Below are positions 1-7,838 of a stretch of DNA of 12,504 nt, piece after piece. The notes beneath the pieces were generated by a model. It was not told the origin of the DNA. It did not search any database and worked only from the letters and a program-made list of their open reading frames with translations. Every line of letters starts with the position of its first letter. Position 1 is the first letter of the stretch. Source of the DNA: an uncultured Oscillospiraceae bacterium (lineage in GTDB: Bacteria > Bacillota > Clostridia > Oscillospirales > Oscillospiraceae); NCBI GenBank assembly GCA_910587285.1, contig CAJULM010000060.1, forward strand, positions 1-12,504, written 5' to 3'. The position numbers and the translations under genes are program-made.

Positions 1-40
1 TGCTTACCATCCGCTCTGATAAACGTAAACCCCTTGCGAG

Positions 41-72
41 TGTCAAATGGTGTACCTTTTGACAGTCGCCTT
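41..72. repeat. Palindromic element, copy 1
   Basis: TGTCAAATGGT (41-51) and ACCTTTTGACA (54-64) form an inverted repeat with one mismatch around a 2-nt centre. The right arm continues into AGTCGCCTT. It closely resembles the palindrome at 189-214: both share the TGTCAAA and TTTTGACA arms and a trailing AG(T/C)CGCCTT. The element lies in AT-rich non-coding DNA. It could be a dispersed intergenic repeat or a dimeric regulator's operator; the sequence alone does not decide. Confidence 0.55.
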
Positions 73-188
73 ACACTTACGGACTATACCACAAGATTTG
101 GCGAAATGCAATAGGGAGATGCAAAATTTTTGTAGAACTTCCATACCAAAATTTGCTGGCCTTCCAGAAAATTCCAGAAAAAACGGCG

Positions 189-221
189 CTGTCAAAAAGT
201 ACACTTTTTGACAGCCGCCTT
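189..221. repeat. Palindromic element, copy 2
   Basis: CTGTCAAAAAGT (189-200) and ACTTTTTGACAG (203-214) are perfect 12-bp arms around AC. The trailing CCGCCTT (215-221) matches the flank of the first copy apart from one base. It ends about 30 bp upstream of the valS -35 box. There is no U-tract, so it does not look like a terminator, although the arms could form a stable cruciform or RNA hairpin. The sequence between the two copies (73-188) holds no gene that I can support. Confidence 0.6.
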
Positions 222-244
222 CGTCCTGTTTTTTCCGATTTTCC

Positions 245-273
245 TTGACAAATCCCCGCTTTTCCCCTATACT
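245..273 (+). promoter_or_regulatory. Sigma-A promoter of valS
   Basis: A perfect -35 box TTGACA (245-250) is followed, after exactly 17 nt, by TATACT (268-273), one base off the -10 consensus. Transcription would begin near 280, immediately before the first conserved parts of the T-box leader. The fit of promoter, start and leader supports a strong housekeeping promoter whose output is then set by the T-box. Confidence 0.85.
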
Positions 274-280
274 TATCACC

Positions 281-530
281 AGTAAAAGGCTGTGAAGGGA
301 AGGAGTACCCCTCCCCCTCCGTTTCAGAGAGCGGCTGTCCTGGTGAGAGGCCGCAGCGGAGGCAGGGCGAAGTGATCCCCGAGCCGCGGAGCCGAAACGC
401 CCAGTAAGCCCCGCCGTCCCCCCGCGTTAAGGGGTTCGAGTGTCCCCTTTGCGGGGAAATTCAGGTGGTACCGCGGACTTTTTTGGTTCGCCCTGAGCAA
501 AAAATGCTCGGGGCGAGCTTTTTATTGCCC
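281..530 (+). promoter_or_regulatory. Valine-specific T-box riboswitch leader of valS
   Basis: This leader senses uncharged tRNA-Val and allows readthrough into valS when charging is low. Stem I is recognisable: the AGTA motif (304-307), the distal AGAGAG (326-331) and GGTGAGAG motifs, and a specifier loop with GTG (372-374) followed by A. Aligned with the glyQS T-box, this puts a valine codon at the specifier. GGCT (288-291) can close on AGCC (382-385). Stem III is CCCCGC/GCGGGG (420-425/451-456) with inner AAGGGG/CCCCTT. The conserved T-box runs from 463 to 476. TGGT (466-469) in the bulge complements the ACCA end of tRNA-Val. The antiterminator helices are TCAGG (461-465) with CCTGA (492-496) and GCGGAC (473-478) with GTTCGC (486-491). 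They compete with the terminator at 488-524. Confidence 0.93.
488..524 (+). terminator. T-box-controlled intrinsic terminator
   Basis: TCGCCCTGAGCA (488-499) pairs with TGCTCGGGGCGA (505-516), with a single G-T wobble and an AAAAA loop, followed by a T-rich tract (519-523). Bases 488-496 are shared with the antiterminator 3' strand, so the two structures are mutually exclusive. This is the off state of the valS leader. Confidence 0.9.
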
Positions 531-548
531 CGAAAAGGAGTGTTTCAG

Positions 549-3206
549 ATGAGCAAGGAATTACCAAAGGTCTATGAGCCCCAGGAGGTGGAGGGCCGCA
601 TTTACGCCAGCTGGGAGGAAAACGGCTGCTTCAAGGGGGTGCGGGACCCCGCGAAGAAGCCCTTCACCATCGTGATGCCCCCCCCCAACGTCACCGGCCA
701 GCTCCACATGGGCCACGCCATGGACTGCGCCCTCCAGGACATTCTCATCCGCTTTAAACGGATGCAGGGCTATGCGGCGCTGTGGGTGCCGGGGGCGGAC
801 CACGCGGGCATCGCCACCCAGGCCAAGGTGGAGGAGAACCTCCGGGAGACGGAGGGCCTGAGCCGCTACGACCTGGGCCGGGAGAAGTTTTTAGAGCGGG
901 TGTGGGACTGGAAGCACAAGTACGGCAGCCGCATCGTGGAGCAGCAGAAAAAGATGGGCGTTTCCTGCGACTGGGACCGCTCCCGCTTCACCCTGGACGA
1001 CGGGCTGTCCAAGGCGGTGCGCCATGTGTTTGTGTCCCTGTACGACAAGGGCCTGATCTACAAGGGCAGCCGCATCATCAACTGGTGTCCCCACTGCGTC
1101 ACGGCGCTGAGCGACGTGGAGGTGGAGTACCAGGACAAGCCGGGCAGTCTCTGGCACATCCGCTACCCCATCATCGGGGAGGAGGGCAAGTATTTGGTGG
1201 TGGCCACCACCCGCCCGGAGACCATGCTGGGGGACACCGGCGTGGCCGTCCACCCGGATGACGGGCGGTACAAGGACATTGTGGGCAAGAAGTGCCTGCT
1301 GCCCCTGGTGGGCCGGGAGATGCCCATCGTGGCGGACGAGTACGTGGATTTGGAATTTGGCACGGGCTGCGTTAAGATGACCCCCGCCCACGACCCCAAC
1401 GACTTCGAGGTGGGCCTGCGCCACAACTTGGAGACCATCCGCGTGCTGGACGACCACGGCAAGGTGGTGGAGGGATACGGAAAGTACTCCGGCTTGGACC
1501 GCTACGAGGCCCGAAAGCTCATCATCGCGGACCTGGAGGAGCAGGGATACTTGGAGAAGGTGGAGCCCCACCAGCACAACGTGGGCACCTGCTCCCGCTG
1601 CCACCACGATGTGGAGCCGCTGATCTCCGCCCAGTGGTTTGTGAAGATGGAGCCGCTGGCCCGCGAGGCCCTGCGGGTGGTAAAAGAGGGCGAGAGCAAA
1701 TTTGTCCCCGACCGCTTCTCCAAAACCTACACCAACTGGATGGAAAACGTCCGGGACTGGTGCATTTCCCGCCAGCTGTGGTGGGGCCACCGCATCCCCG
1801 CCTGGACGTGCGAGGACTGCGGCGGGATGACCGTCTCCGAGACCGACCCTACCTGCTGCGCCCACTGCGGCTCTGAGCACATCCGCCAGGAGGAGGACGT
1901 GCTGGACACCTGGTTCAGCTCGGCGCTGTGGCCCTTCTCCACCCTGGGCTGGCCGGAAAACACCGAAGACTACCAGTACTTCTACCCCACCGACGTGCTG
2001 GTGACGGGATACGACATCATTTTCTTCTGGGTGGCCCGGATGATCTTCTCCGCCTGTGAGCACACGGGCAAGCCCCCCTTCCACACGGTGCTCATCCACG
2101 GCCTGGTGCGGGATGAGAAGGGCCGGAAGATGTCCAAATCCCTGGGCAACGGCATCGACCCGCTGGTGGTGGCGGAGCAGTATGGCGCAGACGCACTGCG
2201 CTTCAACCTGGTGACAGGCAACGCCCCCGGCAACGATATGCGCTTCCTCCCCGAGCGGTGTGAGGCCATGCGCAACTTCGCCAACAAGATTTGGAACGCC
2301 AGCCGGTTTGTGATGATGAACCTGACCATCGACCGCTGCGCCCTGCCGGACAAGCTGGAGCAGGAGGACAAGTGGATTCTGTCCAAGCTGAACCGGGTGG
2401 TCAAAGAGGTCACTGAAAACATGGACGCCTACGAGCTGGGCGTGGCCTCCGCCAAGGTGTACGACTTCATCTGGAGCGACTACTGCGACTGGTATATTGA
2501 ATTCACCAAGGCCCGCCTCCAGAGGGAGGACGAGGGGGCCAAAATCCAGGCCCAGCAGGTACTGGTCTACGTCCTCACGCAGACGCTGAAGCTGCTGCAC
2601 CCCTTCATGCCCTTCATCACCGAGGAGATCTGGCAGGCCCTGCCCCGCCAGGAGGGCTGTGAGGCCAAATTCCTCATGCTGGACCACTGGCCCCAGTACA
2701 GCCAGACCCTGGACTTCCCCCAGGAGGAGAAGGCGGTGGGCCTCATCATCGACGCAGTCCGGGCCATCCGGGGCAAGCGGGCGGAGCTGAACGTTCCCCC
2801 GTCCAAAAAGGCCCACGTCACCATCGCCACCATGGAGCAGGACGCCTTTACCCAGGGCGCGCCTCTGCTCAAGCGCCTGGCCTGGGCCAGCGAGGTGTCC
2901 GTCATCGGTCCTTCTGAGGCGGGGAGCAGCGACGAGATGATGAAGCAGGGGCTGGTGGAGCTTCTGACCTATGCCGCACGCATCTTCCTGCCCCTGGCCG
3001 AGCTGGTGGACCTGGAAAAAGAGCGCCAGCGGGTGGAGAAGGAGCTGAAAAAGAACTCCGACGAGCTGAACAAGCTCACCGCCAAGCTCAGCAACCCTGG
3101 CTTCGTGAGCAAGGCTCCCCAGCACGTGGTGGAGGCCGAGCGCGACCGGGCGGAAAAGCTGGACGTACTGGTAAAAAAGCTGGAAGCCCAGCTGGCTGCT
3201 ATGTAA
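549..3206 (+). CDS. valS: Valyl-tRNA synthetase (ValRS)
   Basis: Charges tRNA-Val with valine in the cytoplasm, with post-transfer editing of threonine. The 885-residue product is a normal bacterial ValRS length. Class I signatures are HMGH (residues 53-56, after PPPNVTGQL) and KMSKS (527-531). A metal-binding insertion carries paired CxxC motifs (CEDC and CAHC) around residues 420-440. The anticodon-binding domain follows, and the C-terminal ~65 residues form the charged coiled coil typical of ValRS (LEKERQRVEKEL). The start is the ATG at 549, 8 nt after AAGGAG (535-540). The frame remains open upstream to 465, but that segment is the T-box and its terminator, so it is not coding. The gene stands alone under the T-box and ends at the hairpin at 3263. 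Confidence 0.98.
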   Translation: MSKELPKVYEPQEVEGRIYASWEENGCFKGVRDPAKKPFTIVMPPPNVTGQLHMGHAMDCALQDILIRFKRMQGYAALWVPGADHAGIATQAKVEENLRETEGLSRYDLGREKFLERVWDWKHKYGSRIVEQQKKMGVSCDWDRSRFTLDDGLSKAVRHVFVSLYDKGLIYKGSRIINWCPHCVTALSDVEVEYQDKPGSLWHIRYPIIGEEGKYLVVATTRPETMLGDTGVAVHPDDGRYKDIVGKKCLLPLVGREMPIVADEYVDLEFGTGCVKMTPAHDPNDFEVGLRHNLETIRVLDDHGKVVEGYGKYSGLDRYEARKLIIADLEEQGYLEKVEPHQHNVGTCSRCHHDVEPLISAQWFVKMEPLAREALRVVKEGESKFVPDRFSKTYTNWMENVRDWCISRQLWWGHRIPAWTCEDCGGMTVSETDPTCCAHCGSEHIRQEEDVLDTWFSSALWPFSTLGWPENTEDYQYFYPTDVLVTGYDIIFFWVARMIFSACEHTGKPPFHTVLIHGLVRDEKGRKMSKSLGNGIDPLVVAEQYGADALRFNLVTGNAPGNDMRFLPERCEAMRNFANKIWNASRFVMMNLTIDRCALPDKLEQEDKWILSKLNRVVKEVTENMDAYELGVASAKVYDFIWSDYCDWYIEFTKARLQREDEGAKIQAQQVLVYVLTQTLKLLHPFMPFITEEIWQALPRQEGCEAKFLMLDHWPQYSQTLDFPQEEKAVGLIIDAVRAIRGKRAELNVPPSKKAHVTIATMEQDAFTQGAPLLKRLAWASEVSVIGPSEAGSSDEMMKQGLVELLTYAARIFLPLAELVDLEKERQRVEKELKKNSDELNKLTAKLSNPGFVSKAPQHVVEAERDRAEKLDVLVKKLEAQLAAM

Positions 3207-3262
3207 ATTTTTCCAATTCTAATTGCCCCTTCGGCAAAATATGACCCATCCCATCCATTATA

Positions 3263-3306
3263 ATGAGCGCGATACAGCAGAAATACTGTATCGCGCTCAT
3301 TTTTTT
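3263..3306 (+). terminator. Intrinsic terminator after valS
   Basis: A perfect 15-bp stem, ATGAGCGCGATACAG (3263-3277) with CTGTATCGCGCTCAT (3286-3300), has an 8-nt loop and runs into seven consecutive T residues. It lies 57 nt past the valS stop and only 18 nt before the spoIIAA start. It should isolate the sporulation operon from valS. A TATAAT (3259-3264) overlaps the left edge of the stem, but no -35 box is seen at normal spacing. Confidence 0.9.
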
Positions 3307-3324
3307 GCAAAGAGGGGACAAGCC

Positions 3325-3630
3325 ATGCCCATTACCGTCACGCGCCGGGACGATGCTCTGACCATCGCCCTGTCCGGCGAAATCGACCACCATGGTGCCC
3401 GAACCATGATGGAACAGCTGGATGACGCCATCGCCCAGCGCCTGCCTGCCCGCCTGGTGCTGGACCTCTCCGGCGTCAATTTTATGGACAGCTCCGGCAT
3501 CGCCGTACTGCTGCGGGCCAAGCGGCAGATGGACCACACCGGCGGACAGCTGCGGGTGACGGCCATCCCAACCCAGGCCAGGCGGGTGCTGGACGCCGCC
3601 GGGGTGGGGCGGCTCATCACACTGGAATAA
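3325..3630 (+). CDS. spoIIAA: Anti-sigma-F factor antagonist SpoIIAA
   Basis: A STAS-domain protein that, when unphosphorylated, binds SpoIIAB and releases sigma-F in the forespore. SpoIIAB inactivates it by phosphorylating a serine. The 101-residue product is mostly STAS domain. DSSG at residues 55-58 matches the known phosphorylation motif, with Ser57 equivalent to Ser58 of Bacillus subtilis. The protein is somewhat shorter than the B. subtilis one (117 residues), lacking part of the C-terminal tail. The ATG at 3325 has AGAGGGG (3311-3317) 7 nt upstream. The frame is open back to 3223, but that stretch is the valS terminator. It is the first gene of the three-gene spoIIA operon, 17 nt before spoIIAB. 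No convincing sigma-H promoter was found in front of it. Confidence 0.95.
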   Translation: MPITVTRRDDALTIALSGEIDHHGARTMMEQLDDAIAQRLPARLVLDLSGVNFMDSSGIAVLLRAKRQMDHTGGQLRVTAIPTQARRVLDAAGVGRLITLE

Positions 3631-3647
3631 AAGGAGGGCTACATACG

Positions 3648-4091
3648 ATGAAAGCCATAGATCAGGTGAACGTCACCTTTACCTCCCGTTCCGCCAACGA
3701 GGGCTTTGCCCGGGCGTGCGCGGCCTGCTTCGCCGCCCAGCTGGACCCCACTCTGGACGAGGTGGCAGACGTAAAAACCGCAGTTTCCGAGGCAGTGACC
3801 AACGCCATCGTCCACGCCTACCCCGACCGGCTGGGCAAAATCACCCTGCGCCTGCGGCTGTATGAGAACAACGAGCTGGAAATTCAGGTGAAGGACTCCG
3901 GCGTGGGCATACCCGACGTGGACCAGGCCCGCACCCCCCTGTTCACCACTGGCGGCGAGGAGCGCTCCGGCATGGGCTTCACCATCATGGAGAGCTTTAT
4001 GGACGGGCTGAAGGTGCGCTCCCAGCCGGGCAAGGGCACCACTGTCACCATGCGTAAGCGAATCGCCCGCCGGGCGGGCGCCCCGAAATGA
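3648..4091 (+). CDS. spoIIAB: Anti-sigma-F factor / serine kinase SpoIIAB
   Basis: Binds and silences sigma-F before asymmetric division completes, and phosphorylates SpoIIAA. The 147-residue GHKL ATPase shows the N box SEAVTNAIVHAY (Glu48 and Asn52, matching the catalytic Glu46 and Asn50 of B. subtilis), the G1 box DSGVGIPD with Asp83, and the G2 region ERSGMGFTIM (residues 105-114) with the conserved Arg106. The start at 3648 follows a strong AAGGAGG (3631-3637) with a 10-nt spacer. The last codons overlap sigF in an ATGA arrangement (stop at 4089-4091), implying translational coupling and matched production of anti-sigma and sigma factor. Length and motifs are those of an active kinase. 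Confidence 0.97.
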   Translation: MKAIDQVNVTFTSRSANEGFARACAACFAAQLDPTLDEVADVKTAVSEAVTNAIVHAYPDRLGKITLRLRLYENNELEIQVKDSGVGIPDVDQARTPLFTTGGEERSGMGFTIMESFMDGLKVRSQPGKGTTVTMRKRIARRAGAPK

Positions 4092-4801
4092 GGGGCCTGG
4101 ACGCCCCCGCCCTGTTGGAAGCGGCCCAGGCCGGAGACAACGACGCCTGCGAGCGCCTGCTCATCGACAACAGCGGGCTCATCTGGTCGGTGGCCCGGCG
4201 GTACTATGGCCGGGGGGTGGACCCGGAGGATTTGTACCAGCTGGGCTGCCTGGGCTTCTTGAAGGCCATCCGGGGGTTCGACACCCAGTACGGCACCCAG
4301 TTCTCCACCTACGCTGTGCCCAAAATCGCCGGGGAAATCCGCCGCTTTCTTCGGGACGACGGCGCCGTCAAGGTCAGCCGGGGCACCAAGGAGCGGGCCA
4401 TGGCCGTGCGCCTGCGCCGGCAGGAGCTCACCCAGCGGCTGGGCCGGGAGCCCACGGTGGGCGAGCTGTCCGCCGCCACCGGGCTGGAGCCGGAGGAGAT
4501 TGCCGCGGCAGACACGGCCGTGCTGTCGGTGGCCTCTCTCCAGGAGGAGACGGGAGAGGACGGCTTTTCCCTGGAATCTGTATTGGGGGACCAGGGCATT
4601 GAGGACGAGCTGGTGGAAAAGCTCACCCTGCGCCACGCCATTGACCAGCTGCCGGAGCGGGAGCGAATGGTAATTCTGCTGCGGTTTTATAAAAATCTCA
4701 CCCAGGACCGGGTGTCCAAGGTCTTAGGAGTGAGCCAGGTGCAGGTCTCCCGCATTGAGCGGCGGGCGGTGGCCCATTTGAGGGAAGCGTTGACAGAATA
4801 A
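4088..4801 (+). CDS. sigF: Forespore RNA polymerase sigma factor SigF
   Basis: Directs the first forespore-specific transcription in sporulation. The 237-residue protein carries sigma-70 region 2 (about residues 25-95, including DLYQLGCLGFLKAIRGFD and FSTYAVPKIAGEIRRFLRD), region 3 (about 115-150) and region 4 with a helix-turn-helix (TQDRVSKVLGVSQVQVSRIE) near the C terminus. Position after spoIIAA and spoIIAB identifies it as sigma-F rather than the similar sigma-G. The ATG at 4088 overlaps the spoIIAB stop and has no good Shine-Dalgarno sequence, so ribosomes probably reinitiate after spoIIAB. The hairpin at 4801 terminates the operon; no spoVA gene follows on this strand. Confidence 0.97.
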   Translation: MRGLDAPALLEAAQAGDNDACERLLIDNSGLIWSVARRYYGRGVDPEDLYQLGCLGFLKAIRGFDTQYGTQFSTYAVPKIAGEIRRFLRDDGAVKVSRGTKERAMAVRLRRQELTQRLGREPTVGELSAATGLEPEEIAAADTAVLSVASLQEETGEDGFSLESVLGDQGIEDELVEKLTLRHAIDQLPERERMVILLRFYKNLTQDRVSKVLGVSQVQVSRIERRAVAHLREALTE

Positions 4802-4838
4802 AAACCGGACGGAGTTTTTCACACTCCGCCCGGTTTTT
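4801..4838. terminator. Bidirectional terminator, sigF / GNAT
   Basis: AAAACCGG and CGGAGT (4801-4815) pair with ACTCCG and CCGGTTTT (4823-4837), with one A-C mismatch in a 15-bp stem. T-runs on both strands (GGTTTTTG on plus, GGTTTTTATT on minus) suit termination in both directions. It lies between the convergent sigF and acetyltransferase genes, overlapping the last base of the sigF stop and 14 bases from the other stop. Confidence 0.88.
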
Positions 4839-4851
4839 GTCTCCATTCAGT

Positions 4852-5382
4852 TCAGCGATCCAGATAGAAGGTGATGTCCGCCTTGCCCTCCTGGGCGGTG
4901 CCGCGGTACGCCCGGTTGTCAAATCCTCCGATTTCAAATCCCATCTTCAGATAGAAGCAGCAGGCGGCCACATTGTTGTCCTGCCCCACTGTGTAAAGGC
5001 CGCTGTAATTTCTCCCGTGAGCCGCCTCCAGCGCCCTTTCCAGCAGCGCCTTCCCCACACCCTGGCCCCGGTAGTCTTGACGCACCTTCAAGTCCTCCAA
5101 ATACATATACTTGAACCAGGCCTCCGCCAAAACAGCCAGCCCCACACAGGTCTCGCCGTCATAGGCGCCGATGAAAACATGGTCCCTGCTCAGCGCGTCA
5201 TAGTCGTAGTCCTCATCGGGAAAGCACATCTCGCCCACATCCTCCGGCGCGAAAGGCTCCACCGTATAACTCCATGCTTTGTCCCGATAGGCGGGGACCA
5301 TCCGGCCTGTCAGGGCAAAGGGCTCATTGGTCAGATTGATATCCCGCTTATGGGCCGCGTCAATCTGTCTCGTCTCAATCAT
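4852..5382 (-). CDS. GNAT acetyltransferase, streptothricin acetyltransferase-like
   Basis: A predicted acetyl-CoA-dependent N-acetyltransferase of 176 residues. The acetyl-CoA loop RGQGVG is at residues 105-110, after the beta-strand YLEDLKV. The N terminus (NEPFALTGRMVPAY, then W-x-[YF]-T near residue 40) and the C-terminal QDNN-A-CFY-K-GF segment resemble the streptothricin (nourseothricin) acetyltransferase group such as Sat4/SatA, recalled rather than aligned here. The true substrate may be a metabolite rather than an antibiotic. The start is the ATG at 5382, with GGGAGGG (5389-5395) 6 nt upstream; an in-frame ATG at 5397 lies before that ribosome site and is rejected. It is the last gene of the minus-strand run and directly follows the glnS remnant. 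Confidence 0.85.
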   Translation of the reverse strand: MIETRQIDAAHKRDINLTNEPFALTGRMVPAYRDKAWSYTVEPFAPEDVGEMCFPDEDYDYDALSRDHVFIGAYDGETCVGLAVLAEAWFKYMYLEDLKVRQDYRGQGVGKALLERALEAAHGRNYSGLYTVGQDNNVAACCFYLKMGFEIGGFDNRAYRGTAQEGKADITFYLDR

Positions 5383-5398
5383 CCTGTTCCCTCCCACA

Positions 5399-5506
5399 TT
5401 ACGGCTTAAAGCTGTCCTTCAAGCTTACCGACCGGTTGAATACCAGGCGCCCCGGCTTGGAGTCCCTGCTGTCCACACAGAAATACCCCTGCCGCAAGAA
5501 TCGGAA
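5399..5506 (-). pseudogene. 3'-terminal remnant of a second glnS
   Basis: Read on the minus strand this encodes about 35 residues ending FLRQGYFCVDSRDSKPGRL...FKP and TAA, matching the C terminus of the intact glnS nearby. Positions 5403-5506 match 6058-6161 at 97 of 104 bases. Five of the seven differences are synonymous third-position changes (GTA/GTG twice, TTC/TTT, AAC/AAT, GGG/GGA). The other two change one Gln codon to Arg. There is no start codon or ribosome site. The frame is the same as that of the upstream ybaK-family gene and is separated from its TAA by only a few codons. It looks like the tail of a formerly functional, slightly diverged glnS allele left by recombination. Confidence 0.88.
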
Positions 5507-5521
5507 CCGCCCCGGACTGCT

Positions 5522-5995
5522 TTATGTCCTCCAGCCCTTGCACACATCCACCCAGGAGGCAAAGCCGGAATACCGCTCTAACTCTTCAATGGTCAGCTCA
5601 ATGGCGCTGTTGGCGCTGCCACAGGCAGGGAATACCGTCTCGAACCGCCTCAGCGACTCGTCCAGATAGACGGCCACCCCCTCCTTCGCCGCGAAGGGGC
5701 ATACGCCGCCCACGCCATGGCCGATCAGCGCCTCCACCTCATCGGAGGTGAGCATTTTCGCCTTGGCCCCAAACTGCGCTTTATACTTGGGATTGTCGAT
5801 TTTCGCGTCCCCCGCCGCCACAATCAAAATGGGTCCGCTCCCCAGCATAAACGAGAGGGTCTTGGCAATCCGGCACGGCTCGCATCCCAGCGCCTTCGCC
5901 GCCAGCTCCACCGTGGCGCTGGACACTGCAAACTCCCGCACCCGGCCCTCCATGCCGAACCGGGCAAAATATTCCTTCACTTTCTCGATTGCCAT
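5522..5995 (-). CDS. YbaK/EbsC-family aminoacyl-tRNA deacylase
   Basis: A single-domain protein of 157 residues, full length for this family, whose members hydrolyse mischarged tRNAs such as Cys-tRNA-Pro. Visible hallmarks are the RIAKTL motif with the conserved lysine (Lys45), the central IVAAGDAKID strand-turn, and the glycine-rich GVGGVCPF segment near residue 94. The exact substrate is not deducible. The ATG at 5995 has AAAGGAG (6002-6008) 6 nt upstream. It starts 56 nt downstream of the glnS stop with no terminator between, so the two are probably co-transcribed, fitting a shared translation-fidelity theme. It is bracketed by two copies of the glnS 3' end, implying a recombinational origin for this position. 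Confidence 0.93.
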   Translation of the reverse strand: MAIEKVKEYFARFGMEGRVREFAVSSATVELAAKALGCEPCRIAKTLSFMLGSGPILIVAAGDAKIDNPKYKAQFGAKAKMLTSDEVEALIGHGVGGVCPFAAKEGVAVYLDESLRRFETVFPACGSANSAIELTIEELERYSGFASWVDVCKGWRT

Positions 5996-6050
5996 CTGAT
6001 TCTCCTTTCGCCGCCTCTCCGGGCGGAGCGCTTTTCTCCCCCACCCGGCC

Positions 6051-7739
<1,689 letters not shown>

Positions 7740-7764
7740 GTCTGTCACTCCTCGGTAAAAATAA

Positions 7765-7797
7765 GATTGGGTTCCGGCCTCGGCCCGGAACCCAATC
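7765..7797 (-). terminator. Hairpin terminator / 5' hairpin before glnS
   Basis: GATTGGGTTCCGG (7765-7777) and CCGGAACCCAATC (7785-7797) form a perfect 13-bp stem with a 7-nt loop. Read on the minus strand it is followed by TTATTTTTACC, a reasonable U-tract, so it can terminate transcripts from the lipoprotein gene upstream. It also sits at the predicted start point of the glnS transcript, which would begin inside the first arm and still form the inner 9 or more base pairs. Confidence 0.75.
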
Positions 7798-7826
7798 ATT
7801 ATATCCGTTTTTGGCGAGAAAAGCAA
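7798..7826 (-). promoter_or_regulatory. Sigma-A promoter of glnS
   Basis: On the minus strand TTGCTT (7826-7821) and TATAAT (7803-7798) are separated by exactly 17 nt. The -10 is a perfect consensus match. Transcription would start around 7791, some 52 nt before the glnS ATG. The promoter lies in the 99-bp gap after the lipoprotein gene, just upstream of the hairpin. Confidence 0.8.
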
Positions 7827-7838
7827 CTGGCGATTTAT

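Noticed and set aside
59..90. A promoter from the TTGACA in palindrome copy 1
   Set aside because: The only TATA-like box (TATACC, 85-90) is 20 nt away, too far, and no gene follows.
43..279. A 78-codon open frame on the minus strand over the left intergenic region
   Set aside because: It is read through both palindromes and the valS promoter, has no clear ribosome site, and its best motif (KVYFLT) is simply the translated palindrome arm.
465..548. Extension of the valS coding region upstream to 465
   Set aside because: The stretch encodes the T-box bulge, terminator and ribosome site, and homologous ValRS proteins begin near the ATG at 549.
891..3125. A 744-codon open frame antisense to valS
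   Set aside because: A codon-bias shadow in GC-rich DNA: low-complexity His/Gly/Leu/Val composition, no recognisable domain, and complete overlap with a certain gene.
5522..5995. A transposon or cassette carrying ybaK between the glnS repeats
   Set aside because: No transposase, integrase or terminal inverted repeats were seen; the repeats are coding glnS sequence, so homologous recombination explains them better.
6010..6025. CCGCC/GGCGG hairpin between glnS and the ybaK-family gene as a terminator
   Set aside because: Short 5-bp stem and no U-tract on the minus strand; the next ribosome site follows directly.
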